Source: Pristionchus mayeri (Eukaryota; Nematoda; Chromadorea; Rhabditida; Neodiplogasteridae). Taken from it: a DNA stretch of 64,000 nucleotides. The notes under the pieces are model-generated. The model made no database searches. It saw only the letters and a list, made by a program, of their open reading frames with translations, and was not told where the DNA came from. Below, in pieces: positions 23,001-33,200 of the stretch; positions within the stretch are counted from its first letter, which is position 1, and each line of letters opens with the position of its first letter. A program made the position numbers and the translations under genes. Location of the stretch: NCBI GenBank assembly GCA_036245805.1, contig BTRK01000001.1, positions 36,840,995 to 36,904,994 on the forward strand, written 5' to 3'.

Positions 23001-25434
23001 GACTCTAGCAAGAGTGTCTCACCGCGAGTACTTCACTGCCACCCATGTGAGCAGTCGTGGCTGGATCGTCGTGCACGCTGCGTAGGCCGCCCCTGAATTT
23101 CAATTTCAAAAACAGAACTTCGCACTTGGGATTCGTGAAATGCTCAGAATAAGAACGAACGAGAGATGCAACAGGTTTCAGTGAACAATTGAACAAACAA
23201 TAGAAGTCGAATGTTTTGATGTGAACTCTGCTGATTTCGATTAAAGCTCACAAATGAACAGCCAGAGGAAGGAGGTGGCCACGAGAGCCAGTCGGATCGG
23301 GAAGAGGATCAGGATTCTGAAGAGAGGATTTTGTAAGATAAGAACATTTCGAAAATCTGCTCCGGTATCCACATTGCCAACTTGCGAGAGCATCAAAACA
23401 ACCTCAAGTTTTCTCGCCGTCACAATGCCCAAGTTGTTGAAAAAGAAAAATTTTGAAATAATTTTAATGAAGAGTGAGCTCACCGCACTGCCAGACCCGC
23501 AGAGAACACCGTCTTCTGCAGTGGAGACCAGTCGGGATGCAGCCTGCAAAGGTAAGATTTACGGAAGCGGTACATGGCATCTTGATTGAAAAATGTCAGA
23601 AACAATCGCTTCGAGAATCACGCGCATGCACATGTAAGAGACATTCTCCTTCACTGTACAATTTAAAGGAATGGAGGGAAGTAGCCAGAACTCATGCATC
23701 GACAGGTCAGAAATATTTTGCCTCCATAGATTACCTGAATCCATTCAACGATGTGCAGTATGAGGGCGCGGGAGTGAAGGCGGCGGAAAAATCATCCTAG
23801 AATACCTTTTACGATCTCAATAAATCTCTAGCACATAGTAGATGAAATAGCAGTATTCTCCCAGTATGCACAAGAGATACAAGGCTTTGCAAGAATTGCC
23901 TCACTACATTCTGCGTGCTGTTTTATCTGTCTGGCTTTCCAGATTGCACGCTGTACATAGAAAGTCAGGACTTACAAAGCCATCCCTATTCTCCACATTT
24001 TCCATCAGATGAACGACGTGTACTCACCTCAACGATGGCGTTGAGTCCCGCCTCCACGAGTGCAGCAGTCGCATCCCACGCATCGCGCAGCTCGATCTTC
24101 TTCCCGGAGGACTGCAAGAGATCTCATTCCACTACCATTCTGCCGAGTCTTCGCTGCACGCGAGAGCTCGTAATGGTTTAGAACATGGGCTACGTTCTCT
24201 CACTCGTCAGATCAAGAATAAGTGACGAGATAGGGGAAGTGTTCACTAACATCTCTCAGGTAAGCAATGGAATGTGAGCATATCGGTGCCACAAACAATA
24301 AACCAGTCACTGTTTTTGAGAACTTCGAATTACTTTTTTCGTTTTTTTCTTGTATTTTCACTAAAACTTTTTCGAGTAATGTCATTATCTCTCTACAGGT
24401 AGAACGATAAGAGAGTGCGGGGAATGTAGAAAAATCCCAGATTTCGAAAACCTTCACCACTCCCTCACCTCCACTCCCGTAGCTCTCTCCTCATCTCGGA
24501 GGAACTCGAAGAGCGCCGCCTTCTCGGGATGCGAACGAACGAGACAAGACCACGAGGGCTGAAGTGATCTTTGATCTTTATTATTTGCCACTTGAGCTGA
24601 AATGCATCACTATTTTGCAAAAACAAGATACTACTTTTATTTTCAAAAACATAGGACGATTTATGCAAAAACAATTAGCAATGTTGATACATGTTTTTAG
24701 TCAGTTTTAGTCATCTGCTCGAATGTTGAAGGCATTCGAAAACTGCAGAAACGGTGGCTTCTGGAAGGATGAAGATATGAACTACCTTATGGATGAGTTG
24801 TGGCCAGCGTGCTCGGTGTACCTCGGACGAGCGTGGGTACGAAGGAGGGAAGAGACTCTGAATGCATCTCTCGAATTTTCATTCGTCGATGGATTAGGTC
24901 TCGAATTATAACTAAGCAATCGATTGTATAATTTACAAAATTCCTCTTTATTCCTCTCACTCTCTCATAGCAAGAGCTGCGAATTTGCATGCTTTTCGAT
25001 CAGTTGACTAACGAATCAACGTCTACTATGTACCAAATAAGCACGAAATGAGGGACCGTGAAGTTTGGAAGATACTTCTCAATTTGTGAAACGGACCTGT
25101 AGCCACGCGACCACCCGCAGATACGCCCACGGCAGCGGGCCCCAGCTGCCACCTGGAAACACATGGTACTTTGCACCCCGTGCCAGGAACCAGTTTGAAA
25201 CCATTAGGGCAGGTTCTGGGTTCGTCTTACTCAGATTGCATAGATTAGGGAGAAGAACGATAGTGCATGAACCGGTGTCAGGAACCGAGAACCACGTGAA
25301 TACAACAGGCAGGATAAAGACGGGAGAGATCAATAATTAAAGATCAAAAATCAACCTGCGAGGATGAGCAGCACGGTGGCTGCATAGCCTGCCAGCAGTG
25401 TGCGACCGTACGCCAGCAGGAGATCACCCAGCAT
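14062..25434 (-). CDS. Glycerol-3-phosphate acyltransferase, GPAT3/GPAT4 type
   Basis: Likely catalyses the first step of glycerolipid synthesis, transferring a fatty acyl group from acyl-CoA to glycerol-3-phosphate in the ER membrane. Eighteen exons, all phase-consistent, give 493 residues: 25434-25356, 25152-25097, 24558-24469, 24111-24028, 23796-23735, 23543-23484, 23316-23252, 23092-23023, 22811-22744, 22558-22445, 15817-15711, 15539-15472, 15409-15362, 15314-15266, 15114-15053, 14884-14771, 14691-14610, 14265-14062. Motif I is HLTPND (His218-Asp223, the H-x4-D catalytic pair), the next motif is GQRHTG, and motif III is [10 protein letters not shown] at about 292. Later blocks DSRFGDGFW and [15 protein letters not shown] match the vertebrate GPAT3/4 C-terminal region. 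Hydrophobic segments occur at the N terminus and about residues 145-165. Oddities: PEGYC where PEGTC is usual, and one 6.6-kb intron (15818-22444) filled by a transposon; other introns are mostly 40-700 bases. A tRNA-Leu lies antisense in the last intron. Confidence 0.92.
14487..14566 (+). tRNA. tRNA-Leu (anticodon TAG)
   Basis: An 80-base class II tRNA: acceptor GGCGGAG paired with CTCCGTC (one G-T), D-arm TGGCCGAGCGGTCTAAGGC, anticodon stem CTGGT/ACCAG with loop TTTAGGC giving anticodon TAG, a variable arm around TCATTCGTGG, and T-arm GTGGGTTCGAATCCCAC. Matches animal tRNA-Leu. It lies antisense inside the last intron of the acyltransferase gene. Confidence 0.96.
16331..19319 (+). pseudogene. 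THAP-domain Kolobok-like transposase, decayed
   Basis: The first exon (16331-16555) encodes a THAP zinc finger: C9-x2-C12, an aromatic KEWI block at 32-35, and C61-x2-H64 in WCDRHF. Downstream blocks match the transposase family that shares a domain with P2X7 C-termini: [18 protein letters not shown] (17276-17581 frame), [13 protein letters not shown] with conserved acidic residues (17846-18097), [17 protein letters not shown] (about 18215-18280) and [17 protein letters not shown] (from about 18670 to 18942), then an acidic C-terminal exon (19091-19319). An in-frame TAG at 17828-17830 splits the 17636-18097 reading frame and no plausible intron removes it; further stops lie after 18290. Splicing of the middle exons is only partly resolved. 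Role: would have catalysed excision and insertion at TTAA. Confidence 0.8.
19392..19470 (-). pseudogene. RPS2 N-terminal exon fragment
   Basis: After a splice-acceptor-like TTTTTATGCAG, the minus strand encodes [19 protein letters not shown] and RLAKDI, then a stop. This matches the Gly-rich N-terminal part of ribosomal protein uS5 (RPS2), where [14 protein letters not shown] is conserved. It lies downstream of the two other RPS2 pieces although in a true gene it would be first, so the pieces are scrambled. It is inside the Kolobok-type element and antisense to its transposase. Confidence 0.85.
19782..19838 (-). pseudogene. RPS2 internal exon fragment (RAG..TRFKAFV)
   Basis: The minus strand reads [19 protein letters not shown] between a TTGCAG acceptor and a GTGAGT donor. 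It corresponds to RAGQRTRFKAFVAIGDY of RPS2, directly following the segment encoded by the neighbouring fragment at 19980-20059. Changes such as QR to CC show it is no longer under constraint. Confidence 0.85.
19980..20059 (-). pseudogene. RPS2 internal exon fragment (EIID..PVQKQT)
   Basis: The minus strand encodes [19 protein letters not shown] followed by VPVQKQT between a TTTCAG acceptor and a GTTTGT donor. This is the ESEIIDFFL...LKDEVLKIMPVQKQTR region of RPS2. In the minus direction it is followed by the RAG..TRFKAFV fragment, so these two keep the parental exon order. Confidence 0.88.
20604..20712 (-). pseudogene. RPL3 C-terminal exon fragment
   Basis: The minus strand encodes [19 protein letters not shown] then [12 protein letters not shown], bounded by a TTCAAG acceptor and a GTACGC donor. 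This matches the C-terminal region of ribosomal protein uL3 (RPL3), where LKFIDTTSKFGHGRFQT..EKKAFMG is conserved. Only this exon is present and the rest of RPL3 is absent. Confidence 0.88.
20961..21072 (-). pseudogene. RPS18 N-terminal exon fragment
   Basis: The minus strand encodes [20 protein letters not shown] after a TTACAG acceptor and before a GTTTGT donor. This is the N terminus of ribosomal protein uS13 (RPS18), where IPEKFQHI.RV.NTNIDG is conserved. The following residues ([10 protein letters not shown]) no longer match well, so the copy is degraded or truncated. Confidence 0.85.
21539..22256. other. AT-rich non-coding part of the acyltransferase intron
   Basis: Between the right end of the Kolobok-type element and exon 10 of the acyltransferase there is AT-rich sequence with no supported exon. 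Its character (many short T/A runs, no splice-bounded frames) differs from neighbouring introns and it may be another old insertion, but I could not define ends. Confidence 0.3.
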
Positions 25435-25756
25435 CTTAATTAGTTAATTAATTAAATCACTAATTTACAATTAAAATCACGATGTAGACGCGAACCAGGG
25501 AGCAGTAGACCGACAGGGGACGAGCGAATTATGGGAAATGAAGTGAACCGGAGTGATTATGCAATGAGGGGAGAATGGTCTTTGTCTGATTGCCTACAAG
25601 AGTTCAGAGCCTGGTTCAGACCATCTATGAGCTGGCACGTAAACAGTGGCGAATCAAAGTGATTGACGAGAGAAAACATTTCTAATCTAGTACTTGCCCG
25701 TCAATGATAAAGGATTCGTTCCACACATGTTCTCCAGTGAGCAGAGAGTATTCACT

Positions 25757-25873
25757 AGAGTTCGAGAAAAGATGGTATACCACGGTATCTTCATTCTCTA
25801 CACTCTCTCTCATCTCTCGACCGGTCTAGGGAGTGTGTAAAATGAAGAGACCGTGGTATCGTTTCTCGAACTA
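25757..25873. mobile_element. Palindromic hairpin MITE (GTTCGAGAAA family)
   Basis: An imperfect palindrome of about 117 bp. The left arm runs AGTTCGAGAAAAGATGGTAT...CACGGTATCTTCATT and the right arm is its inverse complement. Arm ends and core (TCTTCATT...CACTCTCTC) recur at 7621-7680 (right half), 37530-37600 (left half), 38705-38750 and 49206-49275, so this is a dispersed non-autonomous family. No unambiguous target duplication was seen for this copy. Confidence 0.65.
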
Positions 25874-28426
25874 TACTATTCACCATCCGAAATTGTTTCC
25901 CGACGAGAATCACAATCCATATATTACTCAAAGAGAGAACGAGAGCATGTGAAATAACGAGGCGCACTTAAAAAGAACCCCCTGACGTTGAGTACTAGTA
26001 CACTGGATAGACGTCGACACAGCCAAAACAATCGACTTCAAACAACAGGCAACTGTTGTGATTCCTCAGGCAAGGACCTCCTAGGCGTAAACAGCGCGGT
26101 CGAACGCAGACAACAGATCCTTCAGACACGGAAGAAAAACGATCAGAGTGATGCGATCGTTGGCATTCGACTATAGTCAGAGAGCACATGTGATGGAGCA
26201 TCAGAAACCTCCAAAATTGATTAGAGGGAGGCTTCCGCAAGTTGTATAGAACGTGTGGAGGAGGAAGTCCAGTGGGCAGTAAATAGATAGCAAACAACTC
26301 CTTTCACCTTGAAGCTCGCTAGAAAGCATGGGTACATAGCGGACCTTGGACTCGGGAAAAGGGAGGACAAACTCTCTAGTCCCTCTTTCTCACTCCAGTG
26401 CAAACTGGCGTCGAGAGGCGAGCATTTCCTTCCTTTCTCCATCTCCCTCCGCCCTTTCCTCTGAGAACATCGATAGCCGTTGCGTCAAGAAGGGATAGGG
26501 GGCCAGAGGACAGAAAAGGGATGCGACCACTGAGTTCGTTCTGGCGTTGTGCCACGCAAAAAAGGAAGCATGAATTTTTGAAGACATGCTACTTAGAGAA
26601 AGCGATATGTTTCGCGCAAGAAAATTGTTGATCCTTGAAGCAATGCTTATGAAGAAGTGACAATAAATATTGCCCGAGTCTCTTCATTCCACTCCCTCTG
26701 TCATTCTGCCGGATTAGACATCACGATAATTTAGGTACTCTTCTTTCCGCTCTTCGTATCGTCAAAGATCTCACTCGGGAGGAGGGTCACAACAGCAGCA
26801 ACCGGCGTGTGAAGAGGAAGGAGGAAGGGGGCAACAATGAGTGTAAGATCACCATGTGCCTCGACTACACGTAAAATATCACGTAGATCACAGACTCGCT
26901 ATCTTAATCAGATGCGTTCTCTCTCCCATGCATTGTAAAGACATTCTGGCAAGACGTCGGAAAAGAAGGGCCGAAGAGAGGGTAACAGAGGGGCTATTTT
27001 CGCCAGTTCACAGTGCACTCAAAGAGAAGTCAGAGAACAGAAGCAAGAGTGGCAGACGAACAGAGCAAACACAACAACTGAAATGGAAACATTTTGGGAA
27101 GGGTGAAAAAAACACAGGGGGTTGATAAGATAATGAGATTGTAAGTAGGAAAGAACGACGAGGCGACGGCCATGTGATTCAGATGCACATTCAATTTGCG
27201 AGTGATTCAGAACGAGCATCAACCTGTGATTTGAACGAGATGAAAAGTGAGAATCTGAACTCTTGAAAAACGACGAGAAGCGAATGAATGCTGTACTTTC
27301 TTATTGAGTAGAGTAGTCCTGCTGAACTTTACCACGTGTCTGGTGTAACAAGAGAAAGTAGTGGAGTATATCGAGTCGGTTTAAAAACTTGGATCGCAAA
27401 GAATGTAGAGAGGTTTCATCCGCGCCTCGTGTCCTCGAGGTTTATCGGCAAAAAAAGTATACTACATGATAACAAGAGCACGGATGTCACTGACAAGAAT
27501 GCAAACAAGGATGGAATCGCAAGAAATGGTTTATTCATTCTCAGAATGTTAGGAATGAAGCGAGCCATTTCTAGGGGGCTGTATCACTTCATTTGAGAAC
27601 TCTACAGAGGAGAAAAATAAAGTGAGCCAAATTCATAACTGAGTTGAAAAATGACCAGTTCTAAAATAATACAGCTCCCATTTCTAGTGAATCCATTCCT
27701 ATCAACTATGCAAACAATAAAGAGAGGGCCATTACCTCTAGATTGAGTTCGCTAACGGAATGAAACAAGAATGGACAAGAATTGTAACGCAATGGTAACG
27801 CAAAGAGAATGGTAACAAGAAATGCTACGCGAATGGAAACTATTCAGGGAGGACTACTAACTTGAGGAGTTCGCTATCAGCACTTTGATGGAGGGAGGGT
27901 CAACATGGGGATAAGAGGAGCAAAAGTTTTCGTCAGGGCGTGTTTTGAGTGAATCAGCCGTTCTTTAGAGATGCGAAGAGTGCGAAACGGAGAGGCGCAC
28001 TCTAGTACTCTCAGACTATCGCACGCTCCCCCTCCCCCTCTTGCTCTTGCCCCTCCCCCCCCCCTCCCTCCCTCCCTCGTTCTCTGAGAGTGACTCATCG
28101 AAGACAAACCGACAATAAAAGTATATGGAACTCTGACCAATTCTCAAGAAAAAGAAAGAAGAGGAAATAAAAGGGGTATATCACTTTAGTGTTAGTCATT
28201 TTAGAACTCTACAGCGAGGGAACGGAGCTTTCAAATCCTTCATAGATTTCAAATACAAAGATCTAACAAGACCAATATAACACCACCCTAATCTCTCGAA
28301 AAGGAAAAAAGTCCTATCTCCGAAGGAGGAGGAGATAATAGACTCAGTAAACTATCGCGACAATCGGTGGTGCTCAATCAAAACAAAGGCAGCGATGGAA
28401 TCTTCCCGAGAAATGAATGGCCTCAC

Positions 28427-28489
28427 TCTCTCCATTCCACACACTATCTCGCTCACTCTGACCGACGAGAGAGCGTGTGGAATGAAGAG
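28427..28489. mobile_element. Short hairpin of the CTCTTCATTCCACACGC family
   Basis: A 63-bp hairpin whose arms pair CTCTCCATTCCACACACTAT with ATGAAGAG-type sequence on the right (CGAGAGAGCGTGTGGAATG). It is a shorter relative of the palindrome at 25757 and shares its core with the perfect palindrome at 12156. Confidence 0.65.
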
Positions 28490-29059
28490 ATTCAGACGAT
28501 TACTCGAAGTACAGAGGGGGGGGGGGGGGCAGACGAATTCGAGATAACATCTGTTTTTACGCGAACACGCACCGGCAATATACTAAAAATATACCACGCA
28601 ATTGTGAATTCTGTGAAGAATTGAGAAATGATCAGTAATGAATAACAAAAGAAATGCTTTTATGCAACTTTCCCTTCAATCATACAGCAATGTATATTTT
28701 CAAAGCCTCTCGTTAACCCTCTCGTTATTTTTTTTGTTGTAATCTCACCTAACGGAATATATGAATGAATGAATGAATGAAAAAGCGAGATCAACTTCGA
28801 GAAAAACAAGGGTAATATAGGATGAGAACGGACTGAATGAATATTTGGTTCAAAATCCAAAATATTCCGAGTAATAGCAGAGGGTATTGCGAATTTGCTG
28901 GTTCATGCATTTTTGGTTCTCAGAAAAGCTACTATGAACCGTGACCAGTGAGAGAGGAATGTCGATATGGCAAAGGTATTTCGTATGGGAACAAAACAAT
29001 CACGTTCTCGACATTTACTGATGTACAGAGAACTTACGTAGAATATAATGGATAAGTAC

Positions 29060-29113
29060 GGCACTAGGTTGGATAAGAGCCATGACATCATAGTTCTCAT
29101 CCGACCTAGTGCC
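29060..29113. mobile_element. Minimal GGCACTAGG-family palindrome (54 bp)
   Basis: Two facing copies of the GGCACTAGGTYGGATRAGARC terminus separated by only a few bases. It is an internally deleted member of the MITE family described at 10616-10777. Confidence 0.7.
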
Positions 29114-30226
29114 ATCAGTACTCATCAGACTGGTGCCAGTCAAGAGCAGAGTGTGCACCACACTAGAAATGAGTGGTCAAATACGGCGAAACAATGAAGT
29201 CACACGCGGCGGATTTGCAAGGGAAAAGGTCGGATTATCTCCGTTTCTCGGGTCAGAGTCTACTGATAGTGCGTGCGATCTGATAGGGGGAGACGAGGGA
29301 GTGGGGGAGATGGAGAGAGACGAACACGTTGTTCTCTCCATACGTGATGATCATGCCATGAGGTGGAACCATAGAATGGTTAGAATGCTGGGAAAGCCAT
29401 GAAGGATTGCGCAAAGACATTTTCCCGCTTTATCACCTGGGGGAAAACGATTCGCGTGAAAGCTGTCGGGCAATCTGAAGGGTTAGATGGTTAGAATTCC
29501 GAGAAAGCCATGCGTGATTGTTTGAACTCTTTCACGTTTTATTACCGCAAAAACTCCTCAGGAAAACATGATTTATTACTGTGATCTTGCCCAGTTGCAT
29601 AATGTATTCCTGTCTCCCACTCTCACTTCCAATCTCATCAAAAAGATGGTCAGAAAACAGTAGTTCAGCACAATATTTACACCTTTTATCGATGAAATCA
29701 CAGAAATATTTGGTTCTTCGACAAGAATGGATGATCTTACAATCTTGATGAGAAGGTTACAATATGTGGATAACATAAGAGGTATATTTTCTCAAATCTC
29801 GTGTATAAATATTTGTTCTGAGATTATTATTAGCGAGCAAGGGTACGGCACTATCAACGAATCAGGTGAGAGTCGTGAATATATCTCAATAATTGATAAA
29901 CTCGTCTAAAACTGCAGGTGATACTGTAATCGATACGAACACTCGAGATGGCAATAAGTTGCGATAAAATATGTACTCTAAAACTACTAAAAACGAGGAA
30001 TAATCTGCGGGCTAATGAGCCTGTACAACAGAGATTCGTGTAATATGGTACTGCAATGAGGGGGTATGAAATTCCCATATCGGGAAGGGAGTATGATATG
30101 CATGCTTTGAGGAAGAAAGAACTCTTGCAAAACTACTTGTAACTAGACTACTGTATCTACTATGGTTTTGAGTGTACCTATTGTACCAGGATGGGTCAGG
30201 GGAGGAGACGGGAGTTGGTTCCAGGT

Positions 30227-33200
30227 TCAGAACCCGCCCAGATTGTAGGGTGGGGGATCGATGGCGGAGAGGACGGGCGATGCCCACTCGGGCGGAGATG
30301 CGTCCAGGAAGTGGCTGCGGTCCTGAGGGGAAAATCGATTAGTCTTTACCACTGTAATCCCACCGTAACCCCACAATCAAGCACCACACCACTACAATAT
30401 ATTTATCATATGCAAGGCCTACAGTATCTTACCTCAAAGTAGTTGCTGTCATCGTCGAAGAGTCCTCCGCCTCCTCTCGGGTACGGGTCGTACGGACCGA
30501 GGATGTACTCCGAGAGGGGCGAGTTCAGCTGCATGCTGTGGTGGGGCTGCGGATGCTGTTGGTGATGATGCTGCTGCTGATGATGGTGATGAGAGGAGGT
30601 GGGCAGAGGGTCGAACAGGTCCAGCTGCAAGAAGGAGGAATTCATCATCATCACACCGTATTGAGAAGTGGTCGAATCGATAATCCGCATCTACCGTACT
30701 TCTCCGAGTAGATCCTGACTGGACATCGAGCAGGATCGGTGCGCCTGCGAGTCACTGCAAATACAAAATCAATATGTTGATAGAAATACACTAGTCCCAA
30801 ACAATAAATCGATCGATAATACCGTACCTTAGCGTGCCGTAGCTGGTTGACGGGCCGGGTAGATCATCCAGGAGAGAGGAGGAAGGAACTGTATAATATA
30901 CTTTGATCTTTCATAATACTGCAGTTTTTTTCCTTCCTTCTTCTCTGCGAAGGGTGACAATATGATGCCAATTTACAGATCGATCTCGACCCTCACCTGC
31001 AGTGTGCTGCTGCTGCATCTGCTGCAGATGCTCTTGGCTGCTCGTCGAGGGAGCTCCACCCTCTGCTGCACGCATCGGCAGCATGACTGAAAGAGCAAGG
31101 GCATGAGTACAACGATCGGAAACACCTTGTCATTTTCGATGTCTGTCAGGAACCAGACACATCCCACTTCAGCTACCTATCATGTTTGTTCATAAAAGTC
31201 ACGCATCTCTGTTACTCTGCTTCTACATCTACCTCTGTCTCACAAAAATATATAGTTTACGAGCTATATCTGCACGGTTTTTAAAATCATTGTCGAAAAT
31301 AAATCCCTTACACTTCTGCTCCTCCGCATCGCTGAGTATCAGCTCCTCCATGAGCAGATCGATGCGGGCGGCGCCCGAGAGCTTCGAGACGAGCACGTCG
31401 TCAGAGACGCAGTTGGCAAGCGACTGAACAAGCATAACTTTCCAAAAATAAATTTTGATATTTTTAATGGCTTTAGAGAAAGGATAGCCAATATCTAGTG
31501 TTTGATGCAGTTTGCAAGCAAAACAAGATTTTAGATTACAAGTACGATTTTTCTTTCGCCCGTTTATTCTCGATGTCCATCTCGCATAAATCCAATTCAT
31601 CGTAAATCCTTCTCTTTTTTTTTAAAAATCTATGAACACACAGAACACCAATTGCTGTGCTTTCCGATGTCTAGAGCAGATACCAGACCAGGTTCCTTCG
31701 TTCTACACGTTCTATCGCCGCTCGATCGGTCTTCTCGAACTCCACTGTAGCCACAGTAACAGATTCTCCTCTCACCTGCAGCGGGCCCAGGATGAAGAAG
31801 GTGAGGTCGCCCATCCGATTGGGGTCCTCCGGTCGCTGTCGCTTACAGTGCGACTCGAGTGCAGCAAAGATCTGCAAACACCAAAGATTAAATTTCTATA
31901 TTCAGTAAGACATCTAGCATCTAAATGATCAGAGAAAGTGAAGACAAAACATTAGTCTTGCTCGTTAGATCTATCTTAAAATCTAGCAAAATCGAAATTA
32001 AAATTAAAATTAAAAAATTAAAATTAAAGTTAGCGAAAAACAAATATCATCCTCTCACCTTCCTCCTAGTCGCCAGCACACTCATCACCGTGGCCGACGA
32101 GAGACCGCGTGCAACTGCAAGGATGTACCGTCACCGCACTTCGTTTAAGAAAACCAGTTCTCGATCGGTATTCCGCTTGCGCATACCATACCCGGATTGA
32201 AGAGGATGCAGGCCTTCATGGCGACGAATTCGGTCTCGTCGATCTTGAGGAAGCGCATGGGCGCCACTAGCTCGTCCAGCACTCGCTCGCAGTCGCGCGC
32301 GTAAAAAATCCTGCGAACATTTGAAATTATCTGAAATCAATATCAAGTAATCAACATTCTCATTGGTTGATTAATTGATTTTTTTATAAAATAAGGAAAT
32401 AAGAATAGCAAGATTTTTTCCCAATCTCGTCCGGTTGCAAGCGTACATCAAATCGCCTCACGGAACCAATTTCTAGGATGGAAAGCCTCACATGTTGTCG
32501 CCCCTCCTGCCCACTCTGGGTATGTAGCTGTCGTTGATCAGCTTGAGGGTGTTCGCTGCGTTGATCGATCGATACGCGACGCACAGCACCAGCTGCTGCG
32601 ACGCGAAGTGACGCAGCAACGCCGTCTGCAAGTAAAATTGATGTAAAATTGATCATTAATGGAAAGAACGTCATCCGTATAGAATACTCCTATCTACTAG
32701 ATCACCAATCTGATAGAACACTCCTGATTGCATCATTGCCAAATTTACAAACGTATCATTGAACAATGTCGTTCGTAATCGATCGAGAGAACGATTTTGC
32801 CACCGATTACCCCACTATTCGATGCTAATGCTAAACTCTCTATCACACTGCCCTCCTCCTGACTTAACCGTATCATAGACCAGAAAGGCCAATGCACCAT
32901 ACACCACACACCGCTCAAACACCACACATCGCAAAGGTTAATTTCGTGTTGTGTGTGCGTTTTTGAATCCAATTATAGGTCATCAATTGGCACTATACCG
33001 CATTCGTAGTCAATTACTCACATGCAGTCATCAATCGAATCCTACCCACACCATCTACCGTAACCCCTTACCGTAACCTCCCCTACCGTACCTGATCTTC
33101 AGTGGAAAGGGCTGCAAATGGCGGGAGTGTCTTCGCCCACTCGATCACCAGCAGCAGCTGCGAGTGGATGGAGGTGAAGATGTCGTTCACCGTCGCAGCA

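Larger units (their letters stand above)
25435..30226. other. Gene-poor gap between acyltransferase and nuclear receptor
   Basis: About 4.8 kb without a supported exon chain. It contains hairpin MITEs at about 25757-25873 and 28427-28489, a short GGCACTAGG-family palindrome at 29060-29113, a poly(G) run at about 28509-28527, a C-rich run near 28050-28075 and a (GAAT)n stretch near 28762. It should hold the promoter region of the acyltransferase and the 3' UTR of the nuclear receptor. Confidence 0.5.

Noticed and set aside
29576..29909. 60-66 codon ORFs in the 25-30 kb gap
   Set aside because: No splice partners, no recognisable motif and ordinary AT-rich composition; likely chance.
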